A program made the position numbers and the translations under genes. Positions 15,526 through 24,179 of a DNA stretch of 64,000 nt are shown one piece after another; position 1 is the first letter of the stretch, and each line of letters starts with the position of its first letter. The stretch is from Micromonospora sp. WMMD1128 (GTDB taxonomy: Bacteria > Actinomycetota > Actinomycetes > Mycobacteriales > Micromonosporaceae), in NCBI RefSeq assembly GCF_027497235.1, contig NZ_CP114902.1:2989501-3053500 (forward strand), written 5' to 3'. The notes under the pieces were generated by a model. That model saw only the letters and a list, made by a program, of their open reading frames with translations. It was not told the DNA's origin and ran no database searches.

Positions 15526-17858
15526 ATGCCGTACCGCCCGCCGCTGGTCCCGTACGAGACGTTCGTGGCCGACCCGCCCGACCTGCCGGTCCGCGCCCCC
15601 GGTGAGGAGGGCGCCGACGACGTGCTGCGGGCGCGCGTGGCCGCGACCGACCCGCACGGTGTCACGCTCACCGTCACCTGCGGCTCCGGTCGCACGCTCG
15701 TCGGCCGCGTCGAGGCCGCCGGGGACGGGATCCTGCGGGTACGCCTGACCGACGACCTCTCCGTGCGCAGCCGCTCCGCCCGCGCGCTGGACCTGACCCG
15801 GCCGCAACCGCACCCGGCCGAGGTCACCGTGGACGAGACGTACGCGCGGGTGGACGCCGGCGCCGTGGTCGCCGAGATCCGCCTCGACCCGTGGGGGCTG
15901 CGTTTCCTCGCCGCGGACGGTCGGCTGTTGCTGGCCGGCGACAGCGGCACCCGGGACATCAGCGGCCGGCGACGCACCCTGCCGTTGGGTCGCTCCACCG
16001 TCGACGGCGAGCCGGTCGCCTGGCACGAGAGCTTCGTCGCACCCGGCGACGAGCGGTTCGTCGGCTTCGGGGAGAAGTTCACCCCGCTGGACAAGCGCGG
16101 CCAGCGGCCCCTGATGTGGAACTTCGACGCGTTCGGCGGCGAGTCCGACCGGTCACACAAGAACGTGCCGTTCTACCTGTCCGACCGCGGTTACGGCGTG
16201 CTCGTCGACAGCGGGCTGCCGGTGCAGTTCGACGTCTGCACCAGCACCCACAGCAGCGTGCAGCTGCTGGTCCCGGACGACCTGCTCGACTACTACGTGC
16301 TGGCCGGCCCGACCCCGGCGCAGGTCCTGGACCGGCTCGACGCGCTCACCGGCCGGCCGTACCTGCCGCCGAAGTGGGCGTTCGGCGCGTGGATCTCCTC
16401 CGGGTTCTTCCCGGACAGCGAGCAGCGCGTGCGGGAGCGGGCCCGGCTGATCCGGGACCGGGGCATCCCCTGCGACGTGCTGCACCTGGACTGCTACTGG
16501 CAGGTCGCCGGGCGCTGGTCGGAGCTGCGCTGGGACGAGCAGGCGTTCCCCGACCCGGCCGGGATGCTCAAGGACCTCGCCGAACAGGGCTTCCGGGTGT
16601 GCCTGTGGATGAACCCCTACCTGATGACCGGCAGCCCGCTCTACGCCGAGGCGGAGGCCGCCGGCTACTTCCTGCGCCGCCCCGACGGCGCCACGTACGT
16701 CGCCGACACCTGGCACGGCAGCTACCCGGTCTGCGCCATCGTGGACCTCACCACCCGGCGGCGGTGCGCTGGTTCCAGGGCTTGCTGCGCCCCCTGCTGG
16801 CCCAGGGCGTCGCGGTTTTCAAGACCGACTTCGCCGAGGCCGTACCCGCCGACGCGGTGGCGCACAACGGCATGAGCGGCGTCGAACTGCACAACGTCTA
16901 CGCGCTGCTGTTCAACGACGTGGTCGCCGACGTCACCGAGGAGGTCGCCGGGCACCGCACGGTCTGGGCGCGCTCGTCGTACCTGGGCGGGCAGCGGCAC
17001 AGCGCGCAGTGGGGCGGCGACGTCAACGCCACCTGGCCGGGCATGGCCAGCACGCTGCGCGGCGGGCTGTCCCACGGGCTGTCCGGGGTGCCGTTCTGGA
17101 GCCACGACACCGGCGGGTTCCACGGCACCCCGGAACCCGACCTGTACGTGCGCTGGACCCAGTTCGGCGCACTGTCGCCGCTGGTCCGGCTGCACGGCAC
17201 CACCAGCCGCCTGCCCTGGGACTTCCCGCCCGAGGCGGAACGCCACGCGGTGGCCGCGCTGCGGCTGCGTTACCGGCTGCTGCCGTACCTGTGGTCGGCG
17301 GCCGTGGCCGCGGCCCGCACCGGCGCCCCGATGATGCGGGCGCTGCTCGTCGACACCCCCGACGACCCGACCGCCTGGACCAGCGACCTCCAGTACCGCC
17401 TCGGCACCGACCTGCTGGTGGCGCCGGTGCTCGACCCGTGCGGGGAGCGCGCCGTCTACCTGCCGGCCGGTGACGACTGGCTGGACGCGGCCACCGGGCA
17501 GCGGCACGCCGGCGGCCGGCACCTGCGGGTACGCGTGCCGCTCGACCGGCTGCCGCTGTACGTGCGTCGGGGCGCGCTGGTGCCGGTGGCGCCGCCCGCG
17601 ACGACCGTCGCCGAGGGCCCGTTCCGTGAGGTCACACTCGTCTCGTGGGGTGGCGTCGACGGGGTGGGCGTGGTGCACGACGACGGCGGCGACACCACGG
17701 TCACCGCCACCCGCGACGGCGACACGCTGCGGGTCCGGGTGGACGGGCCGCTCGACGTCCGCCGGGTCAGCGTGGTCGGCGCGGACGCGCCGCGCCGGAT
17801 CACGCTCAACGGCGAACCGGTGCCGGTGACTCCGTTCGAGCCCTGGTTCGGCACCTGA
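15526..17858 (+). pseudogene. Alpha-xylosidase-like glycoside hydrolase family 31, interrupted by a one-base deletion
   Basis: Two abutting frames together encode a full-length GH31 enzyme (about 777 residues, the length of E. coli YicI). ATG at 15526 follows GAGGAGA. The first frame covers the N-terminal beta domain and the barrel to 'CAIVDLT' (about residue 409); the reading then shifts at about 16753, where one A appears to be missing (an expected Asn codon reads as two bases). The second frame continues with 'AAVRWFQGLL', the nucleophile Asp in 'FKTDFAE' and the acid/base Asp in 'WGGDVNATW', ending at 17858. As written, the first product lacks both catalytic residues. It may be a true frameshift mutation or a sequencing error; the rest is intact, which favours a recent event or an error. 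Role if active: release of alpha-xylose, as from isoprimeverose or xyloglucan oligosaccharides. Confidence 0.82.
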
Positions 17859-17870
17859 CGGGCGCCGCGC

Positions 17871-17886
17871 CTATTTAGTTTAAGCT
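17871..17886 (+). promoter_or_regulatory. TTAGTTT element before the ROK gene
   Basis: A short AT-rich patch in the 41-71-base spacer after the GH31 stop, with TTTAGTTTAA and an overlapping TAAGCT that could act as a -10 hexamer. It resembles half of the operator recognised by XylR-type ROK repressors. Confidence 0.4.
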
Positions 17887-17929
17887 GTAGCCGAACTCGA
17901 TGGTCGGCGGCGCGGGAGGCGGGCACCAC

Positions 17930-19156
17930 GTGATCAGCATCGACCGGCCGGTCCAGACGGCCGACCTCGGCGACGTGCGGGTGGCCAACCGGGCGGTGGT
18001 GCTGCGCCACGTGCGCCGGCACGCGCCCTGCTCCCGCGCCGACGTGGCCGCGCACACCGGGCTCAACAAGGCCACCGTCTCCAGCTTGGTCAGCGAGCTG
18101 ATCGAGCACCGGCTGCTGCGCGAGACCGGGCTGACCGAGAACCGGGTCGGCCGGCCGGCCACCATGCTCGTGCTCGACGGCTCCCGATACGTCGGGCTCG
18201 GCCTGCAGATCGGCGCCGACGAGCTGGTCGTGGTCGCCGCCGACCTGACCGGCGGGCCGCTGCTCACCTGGCGGCGGGCGTTCGCCGCCGCGACCGCCGG
18301 CCCGCAGGAGACGGTACGGGCGCTCGCCGCGCTGACCCGCCGGGCGGTCACCCGGATCACCGGCGCGGACCGCACCGTGCTCGGCCTCACCGTGGGCGTG
18401 CCCGGACTCGTCGACGCCGCCGGCGCCGTGCCGGCCGCGCCCGCGCTGGGCTGGCGCGATGTGCCGCTCGCCGCCGAGCTGCGCCGCGCGCTGCACGATC
18501 CCGGCTTCCCCGTCGGCGTCGACACCGACGCCAACCTCGCCGCCTGCGCCGAGCTGCGGCACGGCCCGTACGCCGGCACGGCCGACCTGGTGCATCTGAC
18601 CGGCGGGCTGGCCATCGGCGCCGGCCTGGTCAGCGGCGGCCGGCTGCTGCGCGGCGGCCGGGGCTTCGCCGGCGAGATCGGTCACCTGCCCGTGCTGGCC
18701 GGCGCACCCGACGGGCCGGCGTGCCGGTGCGGCCGGCAGGGCTGCCTGACCGCGCTCGCCGGCGTGGACGCCGTGGTCCGCCGTCTGCTGCCCGACGCGG
18801 CGCTGGACGGCCCGATCACCGACTACCTGCCGGAGATCGAACGGATCCAGGCCCTCGCCCGCGCCGGTGACGAGCCGGTGCGTGCCGGGCTCACCGAGAT
18901 CGGCCGGCAGCTCGGGCAGGCGGTGTCCGTCCTGGTCGACCTGCTCGACCCGGAGGTCGTCGCCGTCGGCGGGCACCTGGCGGCGCTCGCGCCGTGGCTG
19001 CTGCCGGCCGCCCGCGCCGAACTGGCCGCCCGCAGCGCCGGACCACCGGCCACGGTCCGGATCGAGGCCAGCGCGTTGGGGTCCGCGGCCAGCGCGCTCG
19101 GTGGCGCCACCGCCGCGCTGGCCACAGTGGAGGCCGGGCAACTGCCTGCCGCGTGA
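17930..19156 (+). CDS. ROK family transcriptional regulator
   Basis: A 408-residue NagC/XylR-type repressor. Residues about 10-65 are a winged helix ('VVLRHVRRHAPCSRADVAAHTGLNKATVSSLVSELIEHRLL'); the remainder is a ROK sugar-kinase fold with the zinc motif 'GxCRCGRQGCLTALAG' (C-x-C-G-x-x-G-C) near 270-280 and the hinge 'GEIGHLPV'. It senses a sugar or glycoside and controls the neighbouring hydrolases. GTG at 17930 has GGGAGG ten bases upstream; ATG at 17900 is the alternative, adding ten residues. A TTTAGTTTAA element upstream suggests self-control. Confidence 0.9.
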   Translation: MISIDRPVQTADLGDVRVANRAVVLRHVRRHAPCSRADVAAHTGLNKATVSSLVSELIEHRLLRETGLTENRVGRPATMLVLDGSRYVGLGLQIGADELVVVAADLTGGPLLTWRRAFAAATAGPQETVRALAALTRRAVTRITGADRTVLGLTVGVPGLVDAAGAVPAAPALGWRDVPLAAELRRALHDPGFPVGVDTDANLAACAELRHGPYAGTADLVHLTGGLAIGAGLVSGGRLLRGGRGFAGEIGHLPVLAGAPDGPACRCGRQGCLTALAGVDAVVRRLLPDAALDGPITDYLPEIERIQALARAGDEPVRAGLTEIGRQLGQAVSVLVDLLDPEVVAVGGHLAALAPWLLPAARAELAARSAGPPATVRIEASALGSAASALGGATAALATVEAGQLPAA

Positions 19157-19245
19157 CTCTTGACCGCGCCGCCGCCGGGTGCCAACCTCGGAAGCGCCGC
19201 CACCGGGACCGGGCACTTCCGCGGGCGGCGTGTTCTCCGGCGGTT

Positions 19246-19260
19246 GTCGAAGCGCTTCAC
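19246..19260. promoter_or_regulatory. Upstream LacI-type operator of the GH3 operon
   Basis: GTCGAAGCGCTTCAC: the same palindromic core (GAAGCGCTTC) as the perfect operator 94 bases downstream, with one arm degenerate at its end. Two sites spaced by about nine helical turns would allow looping by a tetrameric LacI-type protein. Confidence 0.7.
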
Positions 19261-19337
19261 CAACGCTCCGGGCCGACCCCGCCGGCCCCACCACCACCCG
19301 CTTACACGCGCGTGCGCGCCGCCGACCACCGACTCGT

Positions 19338-19357
19338 CCGTCGAAGCGCTTCGACGG
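19338..19357. promoter_or_regulatory. Main LacI-type operator of the GH3 operon
   Basis: A perfect 20-bp palindrome, CCGTCGAAGC followed by its reverse complement, centred 50 bases before the GH3 start codon. The central GC-flanked CG step and GAAGCGCTTC core are typical of LacI-family operators. The LacI gene is the second gene of the operon, implying autoregulation. Apart from the two operators, 19157-19397 shows nothing else. Confidence 0.82.
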
Positions 19358-19397
19358 GCGGAGCGGGCGCCCGCACGCCCACCCGGAGGCGCCCGAC

Positions 19398-21821
19398 ATG
19401 ACCGACCGCACCCCGCACCACCGGCTGGACGACCTGCTCGCCCGGCTCACCGTGCCGGAGAAGCTCGGCCTGCTGCACCAGTGGCAGGCCCCGGTCCCCC
19501 GACTCGGCCTGCCCGCGTTCCGCACCGGCACCGAGGCGTTGCACGGCGTGGCCTGGCTCGGCGAGGCCACCGTGTTCCCGCAGGCGCTCGGCCTCGCCGC
19601 CAGTTGGAACCCGGACCTGATCCGGGCCGTCGGCGCCGCCGCCGGCGACGAGGTGCGCGCCAAGCACCGGGCCGACCCGCGGCGGGTCGGCCTGAACGTG
19701 TGGGCGCCCGTGGTCAACCCGCTACGTGACCCCCGGTGGGGCCGCAACGAGGAAGGCTGGTCCGAGGACCCCTGGTTGACCGGCCACCTCGCCACCGCCT
19801 ACGCGCGCGGGCTGCGCGGCGACCACCCGACGCTCCTGCGGACCGCACCGACCCTCAAGCACTTCCTGGGCTACAACAACGAGACCGACCGGGCCGTCAC
19901 CTCCAGCGACCTGCCGCCGCGCGTGCTGCACGAGTACGAGCTGCCGGCCTTCCGCGCGCCGCTGGCCGCCGGCGCGGCGGTGGCCGTGATGGCGTCGTAC
20001 AACCTGGTCGACGGCGTGCCGGCGCACCTGAGCCCACTGATCAACGGCGAGCTGCGCGGCTGGGCCGACGACGAGGTCATGGTGGTCGGCGACGCCGGGG
20101 CGGTCGGCAACATCGCCGGCGTGCAGAAACACCTGCCCGACCACGTGACCGGCTTCGCCGCCGCGCTGCGCGCCGGCGTGGACAGCTTCACCGAGGACGA
20201 CGAGGACCCCGCGCCCACCGTCGACCGGCTCACCGAGGCGCTGGCGCGCGGGCTGATCAACGAGTCCGACGTGGACCGGGCGGTCCGGCGGATCCTGTCG
20301 GTCCGGCTGCGCCTGGGCGACCTCGACCCGCCCGGCCACGACCCGTACGCCGACGTGCCGGCCGACGTGGTGAACTGCCCGGCCCACCGGGAACTCGCCC
20401 GCGAGGCCGCCCGCCAGTCGATCGTGCTGCTGTCCAACGACGGGCTGCTGCCCCTTCCGGCCGACCTGCAGGTCGCGGTCCTCGGCCCGCTCGCCGACAC
20501 GGTGCTCACCGACTGGTACAGCGGCACCCTGCCGTACGCGGTCAGCCCGTACGCCGGGTTGCTCGGGCGGCTGCCGGAGGTGACCACCCACCCGGGCGCG
20601 GACCGGGTCGCGTTGCGCGTCGACGGCCGGGCGGTGCGCGGCGCCGACGGCGGGCCGCTGGCGTTGGCCGACGCGGCGCCCACCGAGTTCGACGTGGTCG
20701 ACTGGGGCCACGGGGTGGTCGCGCTGCGCGCGGTCGACTCCGGCCGGTACGTCGGCGCGGACGAGGCCGGCGCGCTCGTCGTCGACCGGCCCGGTCCGGG
20801 TGGCTGGGTGGTCCGCGAGACGTTCCGCCCGCAGCACCGGCCCGACGGCACCGCGCTGCTGCACCACCTGGCCACCGGGCGGCACGTCGGCGTCGCTCCG
20901 GACGGCCGGCTCAGCGTCACCACCGGCGACCCCGCCGCGTTCACGGTGGAGCTGCGCGTCGACGGCGCCGCCGAGGCCGCCGCGTTGGCCGCCGCCGCCG
21001 ACGTGGCCGTGGTGGTGCTCGGCAACCATCCGATGGTCAACGGCCGGGAGACCGAGGACCGGGCCGACCTGACCCTGCCCAGCGGCCAGCAGGAGCTGCT
21101 GCGCGCCGTGCACGCGGCGAACCCGCGCACCGTGCTGGCGCTGACCAGCAGCTACCCGTACGCGGTCGGCTGGGCGCGGGAGCACCTGCCGGCGGTGGTG
21201 TGGAGCGCCCACGGCGGGCAGGAGCACGGTAACGCGCTCGCCGACGTGCTGCTCGGCGCGGAGGACCCGGGTGGCCGGCTCACCCAGACCTGGTACGCCG
21301 ACACCGCCGAGCTGCCCGACCTGCTCGACTACGACGTCATCGGCGCCGACGCCACCTACCTCTACCACCGGGGGGAGCCGCTGTACCCGTTCGGCCACGG
21401 ACTCAGCTACGGCCGGTTCGACTACGCTGATCTCCGGTTGAGCACCGCGACGGCGCAGGCCGGCGAGGAGGTCGAGGTGAGCGTCGAGGTCACCAACACG
21501 GGCCGCCGCCCGGGCACCGAGGTGGTGCAGCTCTACACCCGTCAGCGACGCTCCCGGGTCAAGCAGCCGCTGCGGCAGTTGCGCGACTTCGCCCGGGTCA
21601 CCCTGGAGCCGGGCTGCGCGGCCCGGGTGACGCTGCGGCTGCGTACCGCCGAACTGTGCTGGTGGGACGCCGACCGCGCCGCGGCGGTGGTGGAGGACGC
21701 CACCCACTCGGTGCTGGTCGGCCGCTCCGCCCGCGACGTGCGGCTGGTCGGGGCGCTCACCGTGACCGGCGGCGACGTGCCGGTCGGGTCGGTGGCGCGG
21801 CGCTGCGGGGTCGCCCGGTGA
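19398..21821 (+). CDS. Glycoside hydrolase family 3 (beta-glucosidase/beta-xylosidase) with inserted fascin-like domain
   Basis: An 807-residue cytoplasmic enzyme. The barrel domain carries 'NVWAPVVNPLRDPRWGRNEEGWSEDP' and 'TLKHFLGYNNE'; the nucleophile Asp is in 'VMVVGDAGAV' (about residue 233). The second (sandwich) domain contains 'QSIVLLSNDGLLPLP' and the likely acid/base Glu in 'NGRETEDRADLTLP' (about 555). Between its strands, residues about 435-530 show two 'VALRAVDSGRYVGAD' / 'LLHHLATGRHVGVAP' type repeats, which look like a fascin-like beta-trefoil insertion. A fibronectin-III-like domain closes the protein. It trims beta-glucose or beta-xylose from oligosaccharides. ATG at 19398 follows GGAGGCGCC. 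Its stop overlaps the LacI start. Confidence 0.91.
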   Translation: MTDRTPHHRLDDLLARLTVPEKLGLLHQWQAPVPRLGLPAFRTGTEALHGVAWLGEATVFPQALGLAASWNPDLIRAVGAAAGDEVRAKHRADPRRVGLNVWAPVVNPLRDPRWGRNEEGWSEDPWLTGHLATAYARGLRGDHPTLLRTAPTLKHFLGYNNETDRAVTSSDLPPRVLHEYELPAFRAPLAAGAAVAVMASYNLVDGVPAHLSPLINGELRGWADDEVMVVGDAGAVGNIAGVQKHLPDHVTGFAAALRAGVDSFTEDDEDPAPTVDRLTEALARGLINESDVDRAVRRILSVRLRLGDLDPPGHDPYADVPADVVNCPAHRELAREAARQSIVLLSNDGLLPLPADLQVAVLGPLADTVLTDWYSGTLPYAVSPYAGLLGRLPEVTTHPGADRVALRVDGRAVRGADGGPLALADAAPTEFDVVDWGHGVVALRAVDSGRYVGADEAGALVVDRPGPGGWVVRETFRPQHRPDGTALLHHLATGRHVGVAPDGRLSVTTGDPAAFTVELRVDGAAEAAALAAAADVAVVVLGNHPMVNGRETEDRADLTLPSGQQELLRAVHAANPRTVLALTSSYPYAVGWAREHLPAVVWSAHGGQEHGNALADVLLGAEDPGGRLTQTWYADTAELPDLLDYDVIGADATYLYHRGEPLYPFGHGLSYGRFDYADLRLSTATAQAGEEVEVSVEVTNTGRRPGTEVVQLYTRQRRSRVKQPLRQLRDFARVTLEPGCAARVTLRLRTAELCWWDADRAAAVVEDATHSVLVGRSARDVRLVGALTVTGGDVPVGSVARRCGVAR

Positions 21822-22834
21822 GCGGCCGGGCGGCCGGCGAGCAGGTGACCATCGCCGACGTGGCCCGCCACGCCGGGGTGGCGGCGAGCACCGTGTCGTA
21901 CGTGCTCAGCGGCAAGCGCACCATTTCGGCGACCACCCGCGGCCGGGTGCTGGCGAGCGTCCGGGCCCTGGGCTACCACCCGAACGCCGGGGCGCGGGCG
22001 TTGGCCAGCCGCAAGGCCAACGTGATCGCGCTGGTGCTGCCGTTGCGCACCGGCATGCAGGTGCCGGTGGTGATGCGGTTCGCGACCGCGGTGGTCACCA
22101 CCGCCCGCCGCTACGACCACGACGTGCTGCTGGTCACCGCCGACGAGGGCCCGGCCGGGCTGCACCGCATCGCCGGCAGCGCGCTCGTCGACGGTGTGCT
22201 GCTGATGGACGTGGAGTTGGAGGACTCCCGGGTGCCGCTGCTGCGGGAGTTGGCGCTGCCGGGCGTGCTGATCGGGCATCCGGCCGACAGCACCGGCCTG
22301 GCCTGTGTGGACCTGGACTTCCGGCGGGCCGGGGAGCTGTGCGTGGAGCACCTGGCGGCGGCCGGGCACCGCCGCGTCGCGTTGCTCGGCGCCCCGGCCG
22401 CCGTCTACGACCGGGGCACCGGTTTCGCCCACCGCACCCGCGACGGGGTGGTGGCCGCCGCCGCACGGCTCGGCGTGGACGCGGTGACCCGGTCCTGCGA
22501 GGAGGGTCCGGCGGCGGTGCGCCGGGACCTGGCGGCGCTGCTGGACGCGCATCCCGACGTCACCGGGCTGGTGGTGCAGAACGAGTCGGCGGTCGGCCCG
22601 GTGCTGGCGGCGCTGCCGTTGCTGGGTCGCCGGGTGCCGCAGGACGTGGCGGTGGTCGCGGTCTGCCCCGACGAGCTGGCCGAGCCGTCCGGGTTGACCT
22701 GCGTGCCGGTGCCGGCCGAGGAGGTGGGCCGGCAGGCGGTGACGTTGCTGATGCGGCGTCTGCGCGACGAGCCGGTGCCGGAGGTGACGTTGTTGGAGCC
22801 CCGGTTGACCGTGCGCGACACCAGCGTCGGGTGA
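21818..22834 (+). CDS. LacI family transcriptional regulator (GH3 operon)
   Basis: A 338-residue repressor. Residues 9-55 are the LacI helix-turn-helix and hinge ('VTIADVARHAGVAASTVSYVLSGKRTIS', 'ALGYHPNAGARALAS'); the remaining 280 residues form a periplasmic-binding-protein-like sensor. The hinge helix Leu replaced by Ala-rich sequence is normal for the group. GTG at 21818 overlaps the GH3 stop by four bases, so it is translationally coupled to the enzyme. It probably binds the GAAGCGCTTC operators at 19246 and 19338 and is released by an oligosaccharide. Confidence 0.92.
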   Translation: MSGRAAGEQVTIADVARHAGVAASTVSYVLSGKRTISATTRGRVLASVRALGYHPNAGARALASRKANVIALVLPLRTGMQVPVVMRFATAVVTTARRYDHDVLLVTADEGPAGLHRIAGSALVDGVLLMDVELEDSRVPLLRELALPGVLIGHPADSTGLACVDLDFRRAGELCVEHLAAAGHRRVALLGAPAAVYDRGTGFAHRTRDGVVAAAARLGVDAVTRSCEEGPAAVRRDLAALLDAHPDVTGLVVQNESAVGPVLAALPLLGRRVPQDVAVVAVCPDELAEPSGLTCVPVPAEEVGRQAVTLLMRRLRDEPVPEVTLLEPRLTVRDTSVG

Positions 22835-23344
22835 TCAGAGGTTGTCCGGGCGGCGCAGCGCCGGATGGTGCTCCCCGGGCGCCGCGTACCAGGGCGTGGC
22901 GCCGTCGGTCAGCGCGGAGTCGATCCGCAGCCGGGCCCAGTCGTCGAGGTCGGGCAGCGCGTCGGGGGTGAACCAGGCCACCGCGAGGGACTCGTCGCCG
23001 TCGGCGGTGGGCGCCCCGCCGACGGCCCGGCACCGGAACCACACGTTGAGGTATTCGCAGGCGTCGCCGTTGGGGTAGACCACCGGGTGGGTGGCCACCC
23101 CGGCCAGCCGGTCGACGGCCACGTCGACGCCGGTCTCCTCCCGGACCTCGCGCACCAGCGCGTCGGCGGGCTGCTCGCCCGGGTCGACGGTGCCGGCCGG
23201 CACCGACCAGCGGCCGTTGTCGCCCCGGCGGGCCAGCAGCACCCGCCCCGCGTCGTCGGTCACCACGGCGCTGACCCCGTAGAGCATGAGCAGGTCGTGG
23301 CCGACGTGTTGACGCAGCCGGGCGATGTAGGGCGACACGGGCAT
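22835..23344 (-). CDS. Nudix hydrolase
   Basis: A 169-residue enzyme that cleaves nucleoside-diphosphate-linked compounds. The Nudix box, G-x5-E-x7-R-E-V-x-E-E-x-G-V, is complete at about residues 60-82 ('GTVDPGEQPADALVREVREETG'). The short N-terminal extension 'SPYIARLRQHVGHDLLML' is shared with a common actinomycete group of unknown substrate (often labelled MutT/ADP-ribose pyrophosphatase-like). ATG at 23344 starts that extension. The gene is convergent with the LacI gene and shares the junction exactly. Confidence 0.9.
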   Translation of the reverse strand: MPVSPYIARLRQHVGHDLLMLYGVSAVVTDDAGRVLLARRGDNGRWSVPAGTVDPGEQPADALVREVREETGVDVAVDRLAGVATHPVVYPNGDACEYLNVWFRCRAVGGAPTADGDESLAVAWFTPDALPDLDDWARLRIDSALTDGATPWYAAPGEHHPALRRPDNL

Positions 23345-23354
23345 GGCGAGCACG

Positions 23355-24179
23355 CTACCGGCCGGCCCGCCGGTGCCGCCGGAGCATCCCGGCGGCCAGC
23401 GCCGCGCCGTCGAGGTCACCCGCGGCGATGCGGCCGGCGACGGTACGCCGCACCAGCCGGTCGGCCAGGCCCGGCGCGTGCCGGGCCAGCATCAGCTCGA
23501 CCCGGCCGCGTCGGGTGGTGGCCACGTCCCGGGGGGCGCGGCGGGCGGCGGCGGCGCGCAGGATCGCCGCGACCACCCCGTCGACCGGCTCCGGCCGGGA
23601 CACCCCGCTCAGCGACAGTCCGGCGGCCTCTGTGCTGTCGTGGATCGGGGAGGGGACCATGCTGGGGTAGACGACGCTGACTCCGACGTGTGTGCCGACC
23701 TCGTGACGCAGCGCGTCGGCGTACGCGACGAGCGCCCGCTTACTCACCCCGTATGCGGCGGCCAGGGGCAGCGGCAGCACGGCCATCCGGCTGGCCACGA
23801 AGATCACCCGACCGCGGGTGGCCTCCAGGGCGGGCAGTGCGGCGGCGGTGGTCCGCCAGGCGGCGAGCAGGTTCACCTCCAACTGGCGGCGCACCACCTC
23901 GTCCGGGGGCAGCTCGGCCGGCGCCGGTCCGCCGACGCCGGCGTTGTTGACCAGCAGGTCCAGCCCGCCGAGCCGGTCGACGGCGGCGGCCACCGCCGGT
24001 GCCGTCGCGGCCGGATCGGTCAGGTCGACCCCGAGCACCGGCGGCGTGGCGTCGGTGTCGGCGTGCAGGTCCAGCCCGACCACGTGCGCTCCGGCGGCGG
24101 TCAGCGCGTCGCCCAGGCGCCGGCCGAAGGTGCCCCGCGCGCCGGTGACCAGCGCCCGGCGGCCGGCCAGCGCGCTCAC
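23355..24179 (-). CDS. Short-chain dehydrogenase/reductase
   Basis: A 274-residue SDR. The NAD(P)-binding motif is T-G-A-R-G-T-F-G (residues 12-19), 'LLVNNAGVGG' is at about 79-88, and the active site is Ser in 'VASRM' with Y-G-V-S-K (about 140-144). It reduces a carbonyl or oxidises an alcohol. GTG at 24179 overlaps the upstream monooxygenase stop by four bases, so the two are co-translated; both belong to the TetR-controlled unit described below. Substrate unknown, but Baeyer-Villiger-type monooxygenases often act next to SDRs. Confidence 0.9.
   Translation of the reverse strand: MSALAGRRALVTGARGTFGRRLGDALTAAGAHVVGLDLHADTDATPPVLGVDLTDPAATAPAVAAAVDRLGGLDLLVNNAGVGGPAPAELPPDEVVRRQLEVNLLAAWRTTAAALPALEATRGRVIFVASRMAVLPLPLAAAYGVSKRALVAYADALRHEVGTHVGVSVVYPSMVPSPIHDSTEAAGLSLSGVSRPEPVDGVVAAILRAAAARRAPRDVATTRRGRVELMLARHAPGLADRLVRRTVAGRIAAGDLDGAALAAGMLRRHRRAGR

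Noticed and set aside
13402..22834. Reading the GH42-GH31-GH3 locus as a biosynthetic (antibiotic sugar) cluster
   Set aside because: There are no glycosyltransferases, sugar nucleotidyl enzymes or assembly-line genes; all enzymes are exo-glycosidases.
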